A stretch of 64,000 bases of DNA from Sandaracinus sp. (GTDB lineage: Bacteria; Myxococcota_A; Polyangia; Polyangiales; Houyiibacteriaceae), in assembly GCA_020633125.1 (NCBI GenBank), contig JACKEH010000017.1:4365-68364 (forward strand). The letters are read 5' to 3'. The position numbers and the translations under genes are program-made. Below the pieces are notes generated by a model. The model worked only from the letters and a program-made list of their open reading frames with translations. It was not told the DNA's origin and did no database searches. Position 1 is the stretch's first letter, and the number at the start of each line of letters is the position of its first letter. Positions 1 through 9,323 of this stretch are shown here, one piece after another.

Positions 1-32
1 GCCCTCACGCGTGCCACGACACCTCGGCTCCG

Positions 33-500
33 ATGAAGCTCCGCACCCTCGCCCTCGCTGCGCTCGTCCTGACCGCGCTCGCCGTCGTCGCGGTGGTCAC
101 GCTTCGCACGCGCAACCGCGGAGAGATCGACGCCTCCGCCGTGCTCGATCCCTACCTGCGCCGCGTGCAGGCCGCAGACTACGGTCTCGCGCTCGCCTTC
201 TGGGCCGACGACGCCGAGAACAAGCCGACCGAAGACGCGCTTCGCGAAGGCTGGAGCTTGCGGCAACGGGAGCGGGGCACCTTCGAGCGGTGGCGGGTCG
301 CGGCCGCGGTTCCCGGCGGCGACATCTTCACCGGCGACTCGTGGGTGGACGCGCGGGTCTGGCTCTACTTCTCCGACGCCCCCGGTTCGCAGGTGCCCGT
401 GGAGTGGCGCATCCGCGAGATCGACGGGCACCCGAAGATCACGCGGCTCGTCGTCGACCCGAGCGCGGTCGGAGAAGCAGACGCGTCCCGTGCCTTCTGA
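33..500 (+). CDS. Small membrane-anchored protein of unknown function
   Basis: A 155-residue protein whose first 25 residues form one hydrophobic segment after MKLR, followed by RTRNRG. This looks like an uncleaved signal anchor with the rest outside the membrane. The soluble part, with a FWADDAEN stretch and two tryptophan-rich strands, resembles the small alpha+beta folds used as accessory domains, but I recognise no family. It ends four bases before the start of the large membrane protein that follows, so the two are probably co-transcribed and may work together at the envelope. The left window edge is only 32 bases upstream, so any earlier operon members are not visible. Confidence 0.75.
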   Translation: MKLRTLALAALVLTALAVVAVVTLRTRNRGEIDASAVLDPYLRRVQAADYGLALAFWADDAENKPTEDALREGWSLRQRERGTFERWRVAAAVPGGDIFTGDSWVDARVWLYFSDAPGSQVPVEWRIREIDGHPKITRLVVDPSAVGEADASRAF

Positions 501-503
501 CCG

Positions 504-2855
504 ATGACACCGCGCCTGGATCGCCCGGCCCCTTGGCTGACGCCGCTCGCGACCCGCGTGTTGGGCTTCGGCCTGCTCGCGATCGGGATCGCGGCCTTCG
601 TTCGCCCCTTCTTCTTCAGCGACTGGTACGGCAACGACGAGGTCGATCGCTACCCCGGTCGTCTCGAGGTGCTCTACACGCACGCGACGTGGACCGCGCC
701 GCTGCCGCGCTGGATCCCCGAGCTCTCGGGCGGACACGGCTACCCGCTCTTCAACTTCTTCAACGCGGGCTCGATGTTCGTCGCGCTCCCGTTTCGCGCG
801 CTCGGGCTCGACCCGTTCACGGCGACGAAAGTCGCGCTCGTCGTGATGCTGCTCGTGGGCATCGGCCACGCGATGGCGCTCGGTCGACGGCTCTACGGCG
901 AAGGGGCGGGGGTGCTGGTGGGCATGTTGACGCTCGCCGCGCCCTACACGATCGCGAACTTCTACCACCGTGGAGACTTCGCGGAGGGTTGGGCCAACCT
1001 GCTCTTCCCGGTGGTGCTCTACCACGACGTCGCGCTTCGGGAGGCGAGCCGACCGCGCGTGCCCTGGGGCTCGTTCGTCGCGCTTGCCCTGGCGTGGGCC
1101 GCGCTCGTCCCGGCGCATGCCTTCTCGGCGCTGCTCTTCGCGGTCGCCTTCGCGATTCGCTTCGTCGTGCGCGCGCTGGTGCATCGTCGGCGCCACGGCC
1201 GCTTCTGCCGCGGCGACGTGCTCGTCTTCGGAGCCTCGACCCTGGGCGTGCTCCTCGCGACGATCTATTGGCTGCCCGCGCTCGGCGAGAAGTCCACCGT
1301 GCGCATCGACGAGTTCTTCTCGCTCGACAAGCTGATGAGCTCCGCGCTCTCGTGGGGCGACCTTCTGGATCCCACGCCCGAGGGACGCACCGCGGCCCAC
1401 CGACGGTTGACCCTCGGTGCCTTCGTTCCCGTGCTGATCGCGATCGTGGTCTGGCACCTGCGAAAGCGGCCGGAGCTGCCGCGACGTGCGCTGACCTGGG
1501 GATGGATCGTCGGCTGCGCCATCGCGCTCTTCATGACGACCCGCGCGGCCGAGCCGGTGTACGCGGCGCTGCCGCTGATCGGGCAGATCCTCTTCCCGTA
1601 CCGCTTCCTCGGGCTCGCGACCCTCTTCGGCGTGCTCGCCGCCGCGCGCGTCGTGCCGCTGCTCTTCGCCCCGCACCAACGCGCGCTCGGAGGGCTCGCG
1701 CTCGGCGCCTTCGCGCTCGTGCTCGCGTTGCCGCATCTGCAGCTCACGAACCCCGTCGACTTCCCGGAGGGTCACGCGGACTACCCGGGTCGCGCCACGC
1801 GAGAAGTGATCCTCTTCGACTACGGCGAGTACTACCCGAAGCGCGTGGAGGGCATGCCGGGCCGTGCGCCGCAGGCTTTCGAAGTGTCCGCCGGTTGTGC
1901 GGTCGAGGAGAACGCGATCGACGGGACACGTCACGACCTCGTGGTCGTCGCGGAGCGCGATTGCGAGGTGACCCTCGCGCAGTTCGACTGGCTCGGTTGG
2001 CAGGCGACGCTCGATGGCGCGCCCGCCGCGATCGATCCCGACGCGCGCGGGCAGATTCGCGTCGCCGTGCCCGAAGGGCGCCACCGTGTCGTGATCGACC
2101 GGAGCGACACGCCGCTCGAACACGTCGCGGCGGTGGTCTCGGCGCTCGCGCTGGTCGTCCTCTGCTTCTTGGTCGGTCTCGCGCTGGTGCGGCTCGCTCC
2201 GAAGCACCGCTTGGCGGCGTGGCGCACGGCACTTCGACCGGTGAGCGCGCTGCCGGCCACGCTGCTCGACGAGGCCGACGCGTTGGAGGCCCGGCGTTCC
2301 CTCGGGGACGAAGAACCGGAAGTGCTCGACGACGCCGCGCGCGCGCTCGACCGACGTGCCCGCAAGCTCGCCCCGCACGCGTGGCGCCTGGGTCGCCGAC
2401 GCCAGCTCGTCGTGGCGACGCTCGCGACCTTGGCGGTGTCCTCGGTGGGCTATGCGGCGCTTCGACCGCGGCCGCGCATGGTGGCCCACTCGCACGGCTG
2501 CCTGGGTGGCGATCCGACCTTCGGGCCCGACCGCGCGATCGACGGGCTGGAGACGACGGCCTGGCGCGGGTGGGAAGCGCGAGGTTGGCTCGAGGTCACG
2601 CTCTTGCCACCGCGACCGATCACGGAGGTCGAGCTGCTCAACGGCGGCTCGCTGGACGGCACGCCACGCGCGGTCGAGCGTTTCGTGCTCGAGGTCTTCG
2701 ACGAAGACGAGAGCCTGCACCGCCTCGAGGGCTCGCTCGGCCCCGACGAACGGCGGGTCTTCGACGTGCCTTCACCCCGCGCGACGCGTGTGCGACTCGA
2801 GGCCCTCTCGGCACATGGCCCGTCGGTGGGCCTGACGGAGCTCGAGGTGCGCTGA
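504..2855 (+). CDS. Large polytopic membrane protein, GT-C/PTPS-related type, with C-terminal discoidin-like domain
   Basis: A 783-residue integral membrane protein with about ten hydrophobic segments in residues 15-430. It then has a mostly polar periplasmic portion, one more membrane helix near 545-565, another near 635, and a C-terminal beta domain (about 655-783). The first external loop carries GNDEVDRYPGR and, downstream, PRWIPELSGGHGYPLFNFF. Acidic residues in the first loop followed by PRW-(x)n-GYPLF are typical of GT-C-fold glycosyltransferase-like proteins and of the 6-pyruvoyl-tetrahydropterin-synthase-related membrane family. The C-terminal part (GPDRAIDGLETTAW) looks like an F5/8C discoidin fold, a carbohydrate-binding module. 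I infer a role in cell-surface glycan transfer; donor and acceptor are unknown. Confidence 0.75.
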   Translation: MTPRLDRPAPWLTPLATRVLGFGLLAIGIAAFVRPFFFSDWYGNDEVDRYPGRLEVLYTHATWTAPLPRWIPELSGGHGYPLFNFFNAGSMFVALPFRALGLDPFTATKVALVVMLLVGIGHAMALGRRLYGEGAGVLVGMLTLAAPYTIANFYHRGDFAEGWANLLFPVVLYHDVALREASRPRVPWGSFVALALAWAALVPAHAFSALLFAVAFAIRFVVRALVHRRRHGRFCRGDVLVFGASTLGVLLATIYWLPALGEKSTVRIDEFFSLDKLMSSALSWGDLLDPTPEGRTAAHRRLTLGAFVPVLIAIVVWHLRKRPELPRRALTWGWIVGCAIALFMTTRAAEPVYAALPLIGQILFPYRFLGLATLFGVLAAARVVPLLFAPHQRALGGLALGAFALVLALPHLQLTNPVDFPEGHADYPGRATREVILFDYGEYYPKRVEGMPGRAPQAFEVSAGCAVEENAIDGTRHDLVVVAERDCEVTLAQFDWLGWQATLDGAPAAIDPDARGQIRVAVPEGRHRVVIDRSDTPLEHVAAVVSALALVVLCFLVGLALVRLAPKHRLAAWRTALRPVSALPATLLDEADALEARRSLGDEEPEVLDDAARALDRRARKLAPHAWRLGRRRQLVVATLATLAVSSVGYAALRPRPRMVAHSHGCLGGDPTFGPDRAIDGLETTAWRGWEARGWLEVTLLPPRPITEVELLNGGSLDGTPRAVERFVLEVFDEDESLHRLEGSLGPDERRVFDVPSPRATRVRLEALSAHGPSVGLTELEVR

Positions 2856-2863
2856 GGGGACTC

Positions 2864-3445
2864 TCATTCCGGCGGGAAGCGTGCGCCCCAGGTCCGTTCG
2901 CAGATCGCTTCGCAGCGCGCGGGATGGGGAAAGCGCAGCACCTGCAGCAGCGCGCCCACGCCGATGAACGCGAGCGCGACCGGCATGGGCAACATGCCCG
3001 CGACGTGCCCCGCGAGGCCGAAGATCGCGATCGCCTCCGAGAGCGCGAGCGAGAGGATCAGCGCGGTGTGGAAGCGCAGTAGGAAGAGGCGCCGCACCGC
3101 CGGCGGATCGGCGAAGAACGCGGTGCGGGCGGAGGCGTCGCGAAAGAGCGTCTGGCCCGTGGGGTCCTCGCGCTCCTCGATCCTCGGAGGCGCCGCGTGG
3201 GCGAGCGCCTGCGTGAGAAGGATCTTGGGAACGACGAAGCTCGCCACGCCCGACGCGATCGCTCCCGCGAGAAAGACGAGGGCCATCGGGACGTCGAGCA
3301 CGATCGGTTCTTCGCGCCCCGCGACGAACATCCCCGAAGCGACGAGCCCGGCGTAGACGACGCACGATCCGAGCAACGCGGCCCAGAGAATGCGTGGCAC
3401 CCGCAGGCCCGTCGCCCACGAGGAGACGTCGAGCTCACCCGCCAT
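2864..3445 (-). CDS. Four-helix membrane protein of unknown function
   Basis: A 193-residue protein with four predicted transmembrane segments arranged as two hairpins, around residues 8-28, 40-62, 110-132 and 137-158. A charged loop (EEREDPTGQTLFRD) lies between the pairs. The ATG at 3445 starts MAGELDVSSW and overlaps the 3' end of the aminopeptidase gene by 11 bases, which supports both this start and co-expression. No motif points to a function. The gene ends eight bases from the stop of the convergent membrane protein. Confidence 0.75.
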   Translation of the reverse strand: MAGELDVSSWATGLRVPRILWAALLGSCVVYAGLVASGMFVAGREEPIVLDVPMALVFLAGAIASGVASFVVPKILLTQALAHAAPPRIEEREDPTGQTLFRDASARTAFFADPPAVRRLFLLRFHTALILSLALSEAIAIFGLAGHVAGMLPMPVALAFIGVGALLQVLRFPHPARCEAICERTWGARFPPE

Positions 3446-4850
3446 AACGCGTCTCGAGCAACCGATAGAACGCACGAAGCGCCATCGCTTCGCCGCCCTT
3501 GGGTCGACCCGCGCGCGAGTCGTTGTTCCACGCCATCAGGTCGATGTGCGCCCACGGGGTGCCGCCGCTCACGAAACGTTGGAGGAAGAGCGCCGCGGTG
3601 ATCGCGCCGCCGAAGCCGGAGCTTCCCGTGTTCGAGACGTCGGCGGTCTTGCTGTCGAGGAAGCGGTCGTAGTCGCGCCAGAGCGGCAGACGCCAGAGCG
3701 GATCGCGCGCTTCGGTACCCGCGTCGAGGATTTGCTGCGCGAGGGTGTCGTCGTTGCAGAAGAGCGCGGGGAGCTCGGTGCCGAGCGCCACACGCGCTGC
3801 GCCCGTGAGCGTCGCGAAGTCGACGAGCAGATCGGGGTGATCGTCGCAGGCGTCGGCGAGCGCGTCGCAGAGGATCAAGCGACCCTCGGCGTCGGTGTTG
3901 CCGACCTCGATCGTGAGGCCCTTGCGCGACGAGAGCACGTCCATCGGGCGGAAGGCATCGCCCGAGACGCTGTTCTCGACCGCCGCCACCAGCACGCGCA
4001 GACGCACGGGGAGCTTCGCGTCCATCACGGCGTGCGCGAGCGCGATCACGTGCGCCGCGCCGCCCATGTCCTTCTTCATCAGGAGCATGTTCGAGGCCGG
4101 CTTGAGATCGAGACCGCCGCTGTCGAAGCAGACGCCCTTGCCCACGAGCGTGACCTTCGGGTGCTTCGGGTCGCCCCACGTGAGATCGATGAGACGCGGC
4201 GCACGCGACGAGGCGCGGCCGACCGCGTGAATCGCGGGGTAGTTCTCGGAGAGCAGCTCGTCACCGCGCACCACGCGCACCGCCGCGCCGTGCGCGCCGG
4301 CCACCGACACCGCCGCCGTCTCGAGCTCGCCCGGGCCGAGGTCGTTCGCCGGCAGATTCACGAGATCGCGCACGAGGTAGGTCGCTTCGACGAGTCGCTT
4401 CACGCGGCCTTGGTCGGCGCCCTCGGGCCACGCGAGCTTCTTGCTCGGCGCGATCGGCTTTCGCTTGTAGCGATCGAAGCGGTAGAGGGCGAGCGCCCAA
4501 CCGAGCGCCGCGGCCTCCGCATGCTCGGCGTCGAAGGTGCCCGCGAGGTGGTAGCGACCCTTCGGAAGCTCTCCGGGAAGACGTGCCCACTCGAAAGGGC
4601 TCGCGCTCTCGGGTTGCACGAAGAGCACGCCCGCGAGTCCGCCGTCTCGCTTCGGCATCAAGAGCGCCTTCGCGTAGCGCGGCTCGAAGCCGATCGACTT
4701 CGCCCAGCCCTTGACGACCGCGTTCTGCGACGCGAGCCACTTCTTCGCTTGATCCTTCGGGACCACGTGAATCGGAACGCTCGTCTTGCCGGGACGGCCG
4801 CCGAGAACCGCCGAGACGTCGTCGAAGGACTGAAGGAACGCGCTGGCCAA
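3435..4850 (-). CDS. Leucyl aminopeptidase family protein (peptidase M17)
   Basis: A cytosolic two-metal aminopeptidase that releases N-terminal residues from peptides. At 471 residues it is close to the usual 480-500. The N-terminal macro-like domain (1-150) is divergent. The catalytic domain contains GKGVCFDSGGL (237-247, metal-binding K238 and D243), DMGGAA (261-266) and the family signature NTDAEGRL (318-325), which carries metal ligands and the catalytic arginine. All expected metal and catalytic residues are therefore present. Family members are usually hexameric. PepA itself can also bind DNA, which cannot be judged here. It is translated just ahead of the overlapping four-helix membrane protein. 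Confidence 0.93.
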   Translation of the reverse strand: MASAFLQSFDDVSAVLGGRPGKTSVPIHVVPKDQAKKWLASQNAVVKGWAKSIGFEPRYAKALLMPKRDGGLAGVLFVQPESASPFEWARLPGELPKGRYHLAGTFDAEHAEAAALGWALALYRFDRYKRKPIAPSKKLAWPEGADQGRVKRLVEATYLVRDLVNLPANDLGPGELETAAVSVAGAHGAAVRVVRGDELLSENYPAIHAVGRASSRAPRLIDLTWGDPKHPKVTLVGKGVCFDSGGLDLKPASNMLLMKKDMGGAAHVIALAHAVMDAKLPVRLRVLVAAVENSVSGDAFRPMDVLSSRKGLTIEVGNTDAEGRLILCDALADACDDHPDLLVDFATLTGAARVALGTELPALFCNDDTLAQQILDAGTEARDPLWRLPLWRDYDRFLDSKTADVSNTGSSGFGGAITAALFLQRFVSGGTPWAHIDLMAWNNDSRAGRPKGGEAMALRAFYRLLETRYGG

Positions 4851-4929
4851 AGGACACCTCCGCGCCGCGGCGGCGTCGTTCGTCGACGCATCTTCGGCTC
4901 GCGAGGCGAGCGCACGCAGCGCCGCGAGG

Positions 4930-5982
4930 CTACTGCGCTTCGCGCATCGTGGCGAGCAACGCGATTCGCGCGCTTTCGGCGTCGCGTAAACGTGTCGTCG
5001 CTTGGGGCACGAGGCGCGATCCGTCGGTGAGCATCATGTCGAGCAGCGCCTTGCCGCCGGGGTCGTAGAGCCACCAGAGCGGCTGGTCCGCGTGGGGACG
5101 AAGCAACGGCGCAGGGCGAGAAGGATCGTCGGCGTACGCGACGAGCGCCTCCGTGTGCGCGTCGATCTCGCCGACCGTGCGTGCGCGGTCGAAGAGCAGC
5201 CCCCACGCCTGGTCGGCCACCGCGCGACGCATCATGCGCTGATCGAAGACGAAACCGCGACGAAGGCTTCGCTCGGGAAAGGGTGCCTCGAGCGCCGCTT
5301 CCAGCGCCGGCAGCCGCGCGCCGCGAGCTCGCGCGCCATGAACGACGGGCGCGGCGGTTTCGACCACACGCGCCAACGCCGCGATGCCCACCATGATCCC
5401 GACGAGCGAGTACGAGGACGCGTGAAAGTCACGCGCTCGGTCGACCGCACGCGCAAGCCGGTGGTCGGCGCGACGCCACGCTCCGTCGTCGACGTGAGGC
5501 TCTTCGTCGAAAGGCGTGAGCTCCGCGACCTCGGCCAACGCAACGACCCCAGCGAGCTCGGTAGACCACATCACGGGAAGCAGCTCGCAAGGCGCGTCGA
5601 AACCCGGGGCGCAGTCCTCGACGAAGCGGGGACGTGCGTCGAGGGTGTCGAAGGTCTCTCGCATCGGCGCGACCTCCTCGCGCAGCGTCAGCAATCGTTC
5701 CGTCGCGAGCTCCCACGCTTCCTCCGGCGACAGACCGCCGTCGACGAGCTCGCGCGTGAGACCGTCCCCTCTCGGCCGTGACAACGTTCGCGCCACGGTG
5801 AGGCCGTTCTCCTCGGCCGAAGCCGCCGGCGCAAAGCTTTCGTCCGCGAAGGGATCGGGCGGAACCTCGCGCAGGTGGTGCGCGCCGAGCCAGGCGGCGA
5901 AGAGTGTGAGGGTCGCGACCAACGCGATCGGCCAAACCCGAAGGCGACGTCGCTCGCCCGGCATCTCCCTTGCTGTGCTCAC
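4930..5982 (-). CDS. Membrane-anchored protein of unknown function
   Basis: A 350-residue protein with one N-terminal membrane anchor (WPIALVATLTLFAAWLG) after a basic MPGERRRLR stretch. The remainder is alpha-helical and presumably periplasmic. A GTG at 5982 is chosen because AAGG lies five bases upstream; an ATG six codons later (5964) is the alternative, but its AGGGAG abuts the start codon. Two cysteines in the EDCAPGFDAPCELLP stretch could form a disulfide. I recognise no family. It is transcribed away from the lipoprotein gene at 6031, with only 48 bases between the two starts. Confidence 0.7.
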   Translation of the reverse strand: MSTAREMPGERRRLRVWPIALVATLTLFAAWLGAHHLREVPPDPFADESFAPAASAEENGLTVARTLSRPRGDGLTRELVDGGLSPEEAWELATERLLTLREEVAPMRETFDTLDARPRFVEDCAPGFDAPCELLPVMWSTELAGVVALAEVAELTPFDEEPHVDDGAWRRADHRLARAVDRARDFHASSYSLVGIMVGIAALARVVETAAPVVHGARARGARLPALEAALEAPFPERSLRRGFVFDQRMMRRAVADQAWGLLFDRARTVGEIDAHTEALVAYADDPSRPAPLLRPHADQPLWWLYDPGGKALLDMMLTDGSRLVPQATTRLRDAESARIALLATMREAQ

Positions 5983-6030
5983 GGCGACCTTTCCCCGACG
6001 GAGATATCCTACTCCCGCTTGGAGGTTCTC

Positions 6031-7158
6031 TTGCCTGCTGCCACGCCCACGTCGACCGATTCGCACGCACGCCCGACCTGGCGACGCCGCCTCGTCCTCG
6101 CCCTCTCGCTGCTCGGAATCGCGTTTCCGATTCTCGCGTGCAGCAACGAAGGAGGCGAGCGCTCGCACGCCGACGGCGGCTGCCCGATGGGCGAGACCTG
6201 CTCACCGCACACGCCGCAGGGGCTACGTTTTCAATCGACGCCGCTCTCCGACACCGTGGGCGAGCTGCCCGGAATTGCGGCGCCCGGGCGCATGACGATC
6301 GGCTTCTCACCGATCGGCGCGTACGACCTTCCGGACTTCTCCGTCGACGTCGGCGCGGGGCTCGAAGCCTCGGACGCACGTCGTCTCGACGGCGACTCCG
6401 GTGAGGTCGTGGTGACCGGACGCGCGCCCACCGACGGCAGCTACCTGCGGGTGCTCGCCTCCGACGAGAGCGGGCTTCTCGATCGCATCTCGCTCGTCGC
6501 GCACGAGGTCGCGTCGCGCGGGCTTCGCCCCTACGTCGGCTTGCTGCAGAGCCTCGGTGGACCCTACGACACCGGCACCTGGCGCTATTGGCACGAGCTG
6601 CCTTCGCTCACCGTGATCGCGGTCCTGCGCGACTCGGACGACGCGCGCCTGGTCGACGAGAGCCTCGCGATGACCGCAACCGTGGGCGAGCCGGCGACGC
6701 TCGCGGAGAGCTACGAGCGTACGTGGGACACGCTGGCGCTCGACCTCTCGAGCGCGAGCAGCGCCGACGTGAACGTCGGACCGAGCGTCTTCGCGCTCCA
6801 GCCGGCGACCACGATCGACGGCGTCGTGCAGCTTCCGCAGGCCGACGAAGGCTCGCTCTTCCGCGACAGCTTCGTGTGTTTCTCGGCGACGAGCGGCTCG
6901 GTGCCGGTGGTCGGCGCGCCGCTGACGTACCAATGGGAAGGCGAGGACGCGACGATCGCGATCGGCGGCGCCATCGAGGCGTTCCCCTTCGTCGACGCGC
7001 CGTGTGTCGCGATCCCCGAAGGCAGCGGGACGCGGCAGATCACGATCGCGGGCCCGGGGGTGGAGCAGACCTTCGAGATCACGCTACGCACGGCCGACGG
7101 CGCGTTTCGAGGCGCGTTGCCGAGCGCGGGGCGCGACGGCGAGCGCGCGGGCGGCTGA
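6031..7158 (+). CDS. Secreted lipoprotein of unknown function with a TTG start
   Basis: A 375-residue predicted lipoprotein. The signal peptide has a basic RPTWRRR region, a hydrophobic core and the lipobox ILAC, with the next residues SNEGG. No ATG or GTG fits this signal peptide. The TTG at 6031 has a GGAGG six bases upstream and gives a normal signal-peptide length, so I use it. After the Cys there is a C-P-M-G-E-T-C motif, then a long beta-rich region with a final Ig-like domain (APLTYQWEGEDATI). The function is not recognisable; surface binding is only an inference from the fold impression. Confidence 0.75.
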   Translation: MPAATPTSTDSHARPTWRRRLVLALSLLGIAFPILACSNEGGERSHADGGCPMGETCSPHTPQGLRFQSTPLSDTVGELPGIAAPGRMTIGFSPIGAYDLPDFSVDVGAGLEASDARRLDGDSGEVVVTGRAPTDGSYLRVLASDESGLLDRISLVAHEVASRGLRPYVGLLQSLGGPYDTGTWRYWHELPSLTVIAVLRDSDDARLVDESLAMTATVGEPATLAESYERTWDTLALDLSSASSADVNVGPSVFALQPATTIDGVVQLPQADEGSLFRDSFVCFSATSGSVPVVGAPLTYQWEGEDATIAIGGAIEAFPFVDAPCVAIPEGSGTRQITIAGPGVEQTFEITLRTADGAFRGALPSAGRDGERAGG

Positions 7159-7207
7159 GAGATCCCGTGACGTCGAACGAGCTCGGGAAGGCGCAACGGT
7201 AGGCGCC

Positions 7208-7247
7208 ACGCTCCGGCGCCCTCTTGCTCGTCCAAGGACCGGAGCGT
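7208..7247. terminator. Hairpin between convergent genes
   Basis: ACGCTCCGG at 7208-7216 pairs with CCGGAGCGT at 7239-7247, a perfect nine-base stem with a 22-base loop. It lies between the 3' ends of the lipoprotein gene and the following minus-strand gene and touches the latter's stop codon. No U-run follows, so its terminator role is an inference from position. Confidence 0.4.
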
Positions 7248-7747
7248 CAGCTCTTCATCTCGGTCACGCCGAGGAGCCGCGGCGAGTGCACGATCACGTG
7301 AATGCCGGCTTCCATCACCGGCGTCTTCGCGGGCGCGTCGACGCCGATCGTGCAGTGACCGAGCACGAAGAAGCCGTTCGACGCGAGCAGCTCGTCGCTG
7401 ACGCGGTGATCCGAAGGCAACGCCAACGTGCCCATCACGAGCCCGCCCTCGAAGAGGCAGCTCACCTGGCGCAAACGGCTGCGACCGCTCGTGCGGGTCA
7501 CCGCCTCGACGAGCTCTTCCGGTTGGGGCTGCACGAGGATCAACGCGCTCTTCGCCAGCGCGAAGAAAGGCAGCTCGCTGCCCGTCGGCAGCTTCACGTC
7601 GCTCAGCGAGACGAACGCACGCGGCGCCTCGAGGAAGTCGATGAGCGGCATCGCCTTGGGCACGTGAAGGGTGCCCACGATCCACCCCGCCGGGGTCAAC
7701 GTGCGCACCGGCACCAGGCGCAGCTCGGGTCGCTCCTCGCTCGTCAT
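7247..7747 (-). CDS. Conserved-looking cytosolic protein of unknown function
   Basis: A 166-residue protein without signal peptide or membrane helix. Its ATG at 7747 follows a GGAGGGAG Shine-Dalgarno. Two similar beta-rich halves are visible: GWIVGTLHVP with FVSLSDVKLP, and GGLVMGTLALP with GFFVLGHCTIG. This suggests a duplicated small domain with a repeated G-T-L-(H/A)-(V/L)-P turn. Similar repeats occur in short myxobacterial proteins without assigned function, so I make no functional claim. Confidence 0.7.
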   Translation of the reverse strand: MTSEERPELRLVPVRTLTPAGWIVGTLHVPKAMPLIDFLEAPRAFVSLSDVKLPTGSELPFFALAKSALILVQPQPEELVEAVTRTSGRSRLRQVSCLFEGGLVMGTLALPSDHRVSDELLASNGFFVLGHCTIGVDAPAKTPVMEAGIHVIVHSPRLLGVTEMKS

Positions 7748-7868
7748 GCTCCCTCCGCCGCGAGCGTACACGACGCGACCCGCCCGACGACACGTCGCTT
7801 TCGCCGGGAGTCGCCCCACTTCGGCGCAACCTCCCTTTCGAGGGGGAGCCTACGCGCACTCCGCGAGC

Positions 7869-9266
7869 TCAGCGCGTGAAGTGCAGCCAGGTGCCCGGGC
7901 GAAGCCGACGTGCATGCCACCCGTCGGGGACCCTCGGCGAGGTCCACCCGAAGAGGTGACGCGCATCGGCGGGCGCGAGGTTCGTGCAACCGTGGCTTCG
8001 CACCTGACCGAAGCCGTCATGCCAATACGCCCCGTGAATTGCGTAGGAACGCCAGTAGTACTGCGTCCACGGCACCTCTTCGACCTCGTAGGGGCCGTCG
8101 ACCGGATCCTCACCACGCATCGTCGCGCCGACGTGTTTCTCGCGAATGCGGAAGGTGCCGCGAGGCGTCTCGTAACCTTCGCGCCCCGTGGCCACGAGCG
8201 TCGCGTAGACGGGCCGATCGCCTTCGTAGGCGACCAAGGTCTGCTCCCCGAGGTCGACGTGAATCCATCGTGAACCGGGCGGCACACGCTCCGGACGCGC
8301 GACGCGACGCGCGACCCGCACGTGATCGCGCAAGAGCGCGAGGCCTTCGTCGTTCGCGACGTAGCGTGCCCCGCTCACCTCGGGCCGCGCGCGCACCGTG
8401 AAGCGTGCGTAGGGCTCGGCTTCCCCGACCTCGCGCGCGACTCCCTCGTCGACGCGGTGCACGGGTCGCGGCTCGCCGTAGACGAACGCGAGGGGCAGGC
8501 GAAGCTCGCCGAGCGTCGAGCCGACGAGGCGCGAGGTCGGCGTCTCGTCGAGGTCGTCCGCGCGAAGATACCGGCCTCGCACCGTGCGTACCCAGCCGTC
8601 TTCCTCTTCGTCGATCGCGACGAAGTAGTCGCCTTCCATGCGCAGGTCGACGACCTCGGGCTTGTCGGCTTCCGGGTCGGCACGAAGTGCGTCGAGCTTC
8701 GCGCGCTCGTCGGCGTGAGGTCGTCGGTGCAACCGAAGCGCGCCGATGCCACGGCGAACCGAGGCGTAGCGGTAGGGCAAGTGGGTGTCGGGTGAGACGT
8801 GGCGCTGCGCGCGCTCGACCGGGCTCGACGTCACGAAGAAGCCGAGCTTCGTGCAGGCGTAGCCGCCCGCCGCGAGCCGATACCACGCGCCTCCATCGGG
8901 ACAGCCCGCGCCGAACGCACGCTCGGCCACTTCGAGCGCTCGGCCACGTCGCAGCAGACCCATCACCTCGGGCTCGCGACCGGGGTGATCGAAGATCGGC
9001 GCGTCGAGGTAATACGCGGTCGCCACGAGCTCGGAGCTCGGGACCTCGTAGGGCAGCGGCGTCGCACGCGCGGGCACCTCGGGCGCGCGGAGCACGACCC
9101 GCTCGACATCGGGTGCCGGCGCCTGGTCGGGCGCGGCGGGAGGGGGCGCCGGGAGCTCGGTCGTACGTCCGAGCGTCTCGGGGAGCGTGTCCGAGCGCGC
9201 GACCACGACGGCCGCAACGAGCCCGATCAGCAACGCCCCGCTCGACGGCAGAAGCCAGCGTCGCAT
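7869..9266 (-). CDS. L,D-transpeptidase (YkuD family) with N-terminal extension
   Basis: A cell-envelope enzyme that makes 3-3 cross-links in peptidoglycan or attaches proteins to it through a catalytic cysteine. The protein has 465 residues. It has an N-terminal membrane anchor or signal (LLPSSGALLIGLVAAVVV), a Pro/Ala linker, an SH3-like region around 85-250 and a C-terminal YkuD domain. The YkuD domain ends in the signature AIHGAYWHDG followed by RSHGCTNL, which supplies the catalytic His and Cys. Family cores are about 130 residues, so most of the chain is extension. The ATG at 9266 has no clear Shine-Dalgarno. The gene is divergent from the PLP enzyme at 9324. Confidence 0.88.
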   Translation of the reverse strand: MRRWLLPSSGALLIGLVAAVVVARSDTLPETLGRTTELPAPPPAAPDQAPAPDVERVVLRAPEVPARATPLPYEVPSSELVATAYYLDAPIFDHPGREPEVMGLLRRGRALEVAERAFGAGCPDGGAWYRLAAGGYACTKLGFFVTSSPVERAQRHVSPDTHLPYRYASVRRGIGALRLHRRPHADERAKLDALRADPEADKPEVVDLRMEGDYFVAIDEEEDGWVRTVRGRYLRADDLDETPTSRLVGSTLGELRLPLAFVYGEPRPVHRVDEGVAREVGEAEPYARFTVRARPEVSGARYVANDEGLALLRDHVRVARRVARPERVPPGSRWIHVDLGEQTLVAYEGDRPVYATLVATGREGYETPRGTFRIREKHVGATMRGEDPVDGPYEVEEVPWTQYYWRSYAIHGAYWHDGFGQVRSHGCTNLAPADARHLFGWTSPRVPDGWHARRLRPGTWLHFTR

Positions 9267-9323
9267 CCGATTACTGTGAACAGAAATATTTGCAACGCAA
9301 ATCATTTTCCATCACACCGAGGC

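Noticed and set aside
11..3082. Long open frame spanning the first two plus-strand genes in another frame
   Set aside because: Composition is extremely Arg/Ala-rich and it covers two genes with good signal and membrane segments in their own frames.
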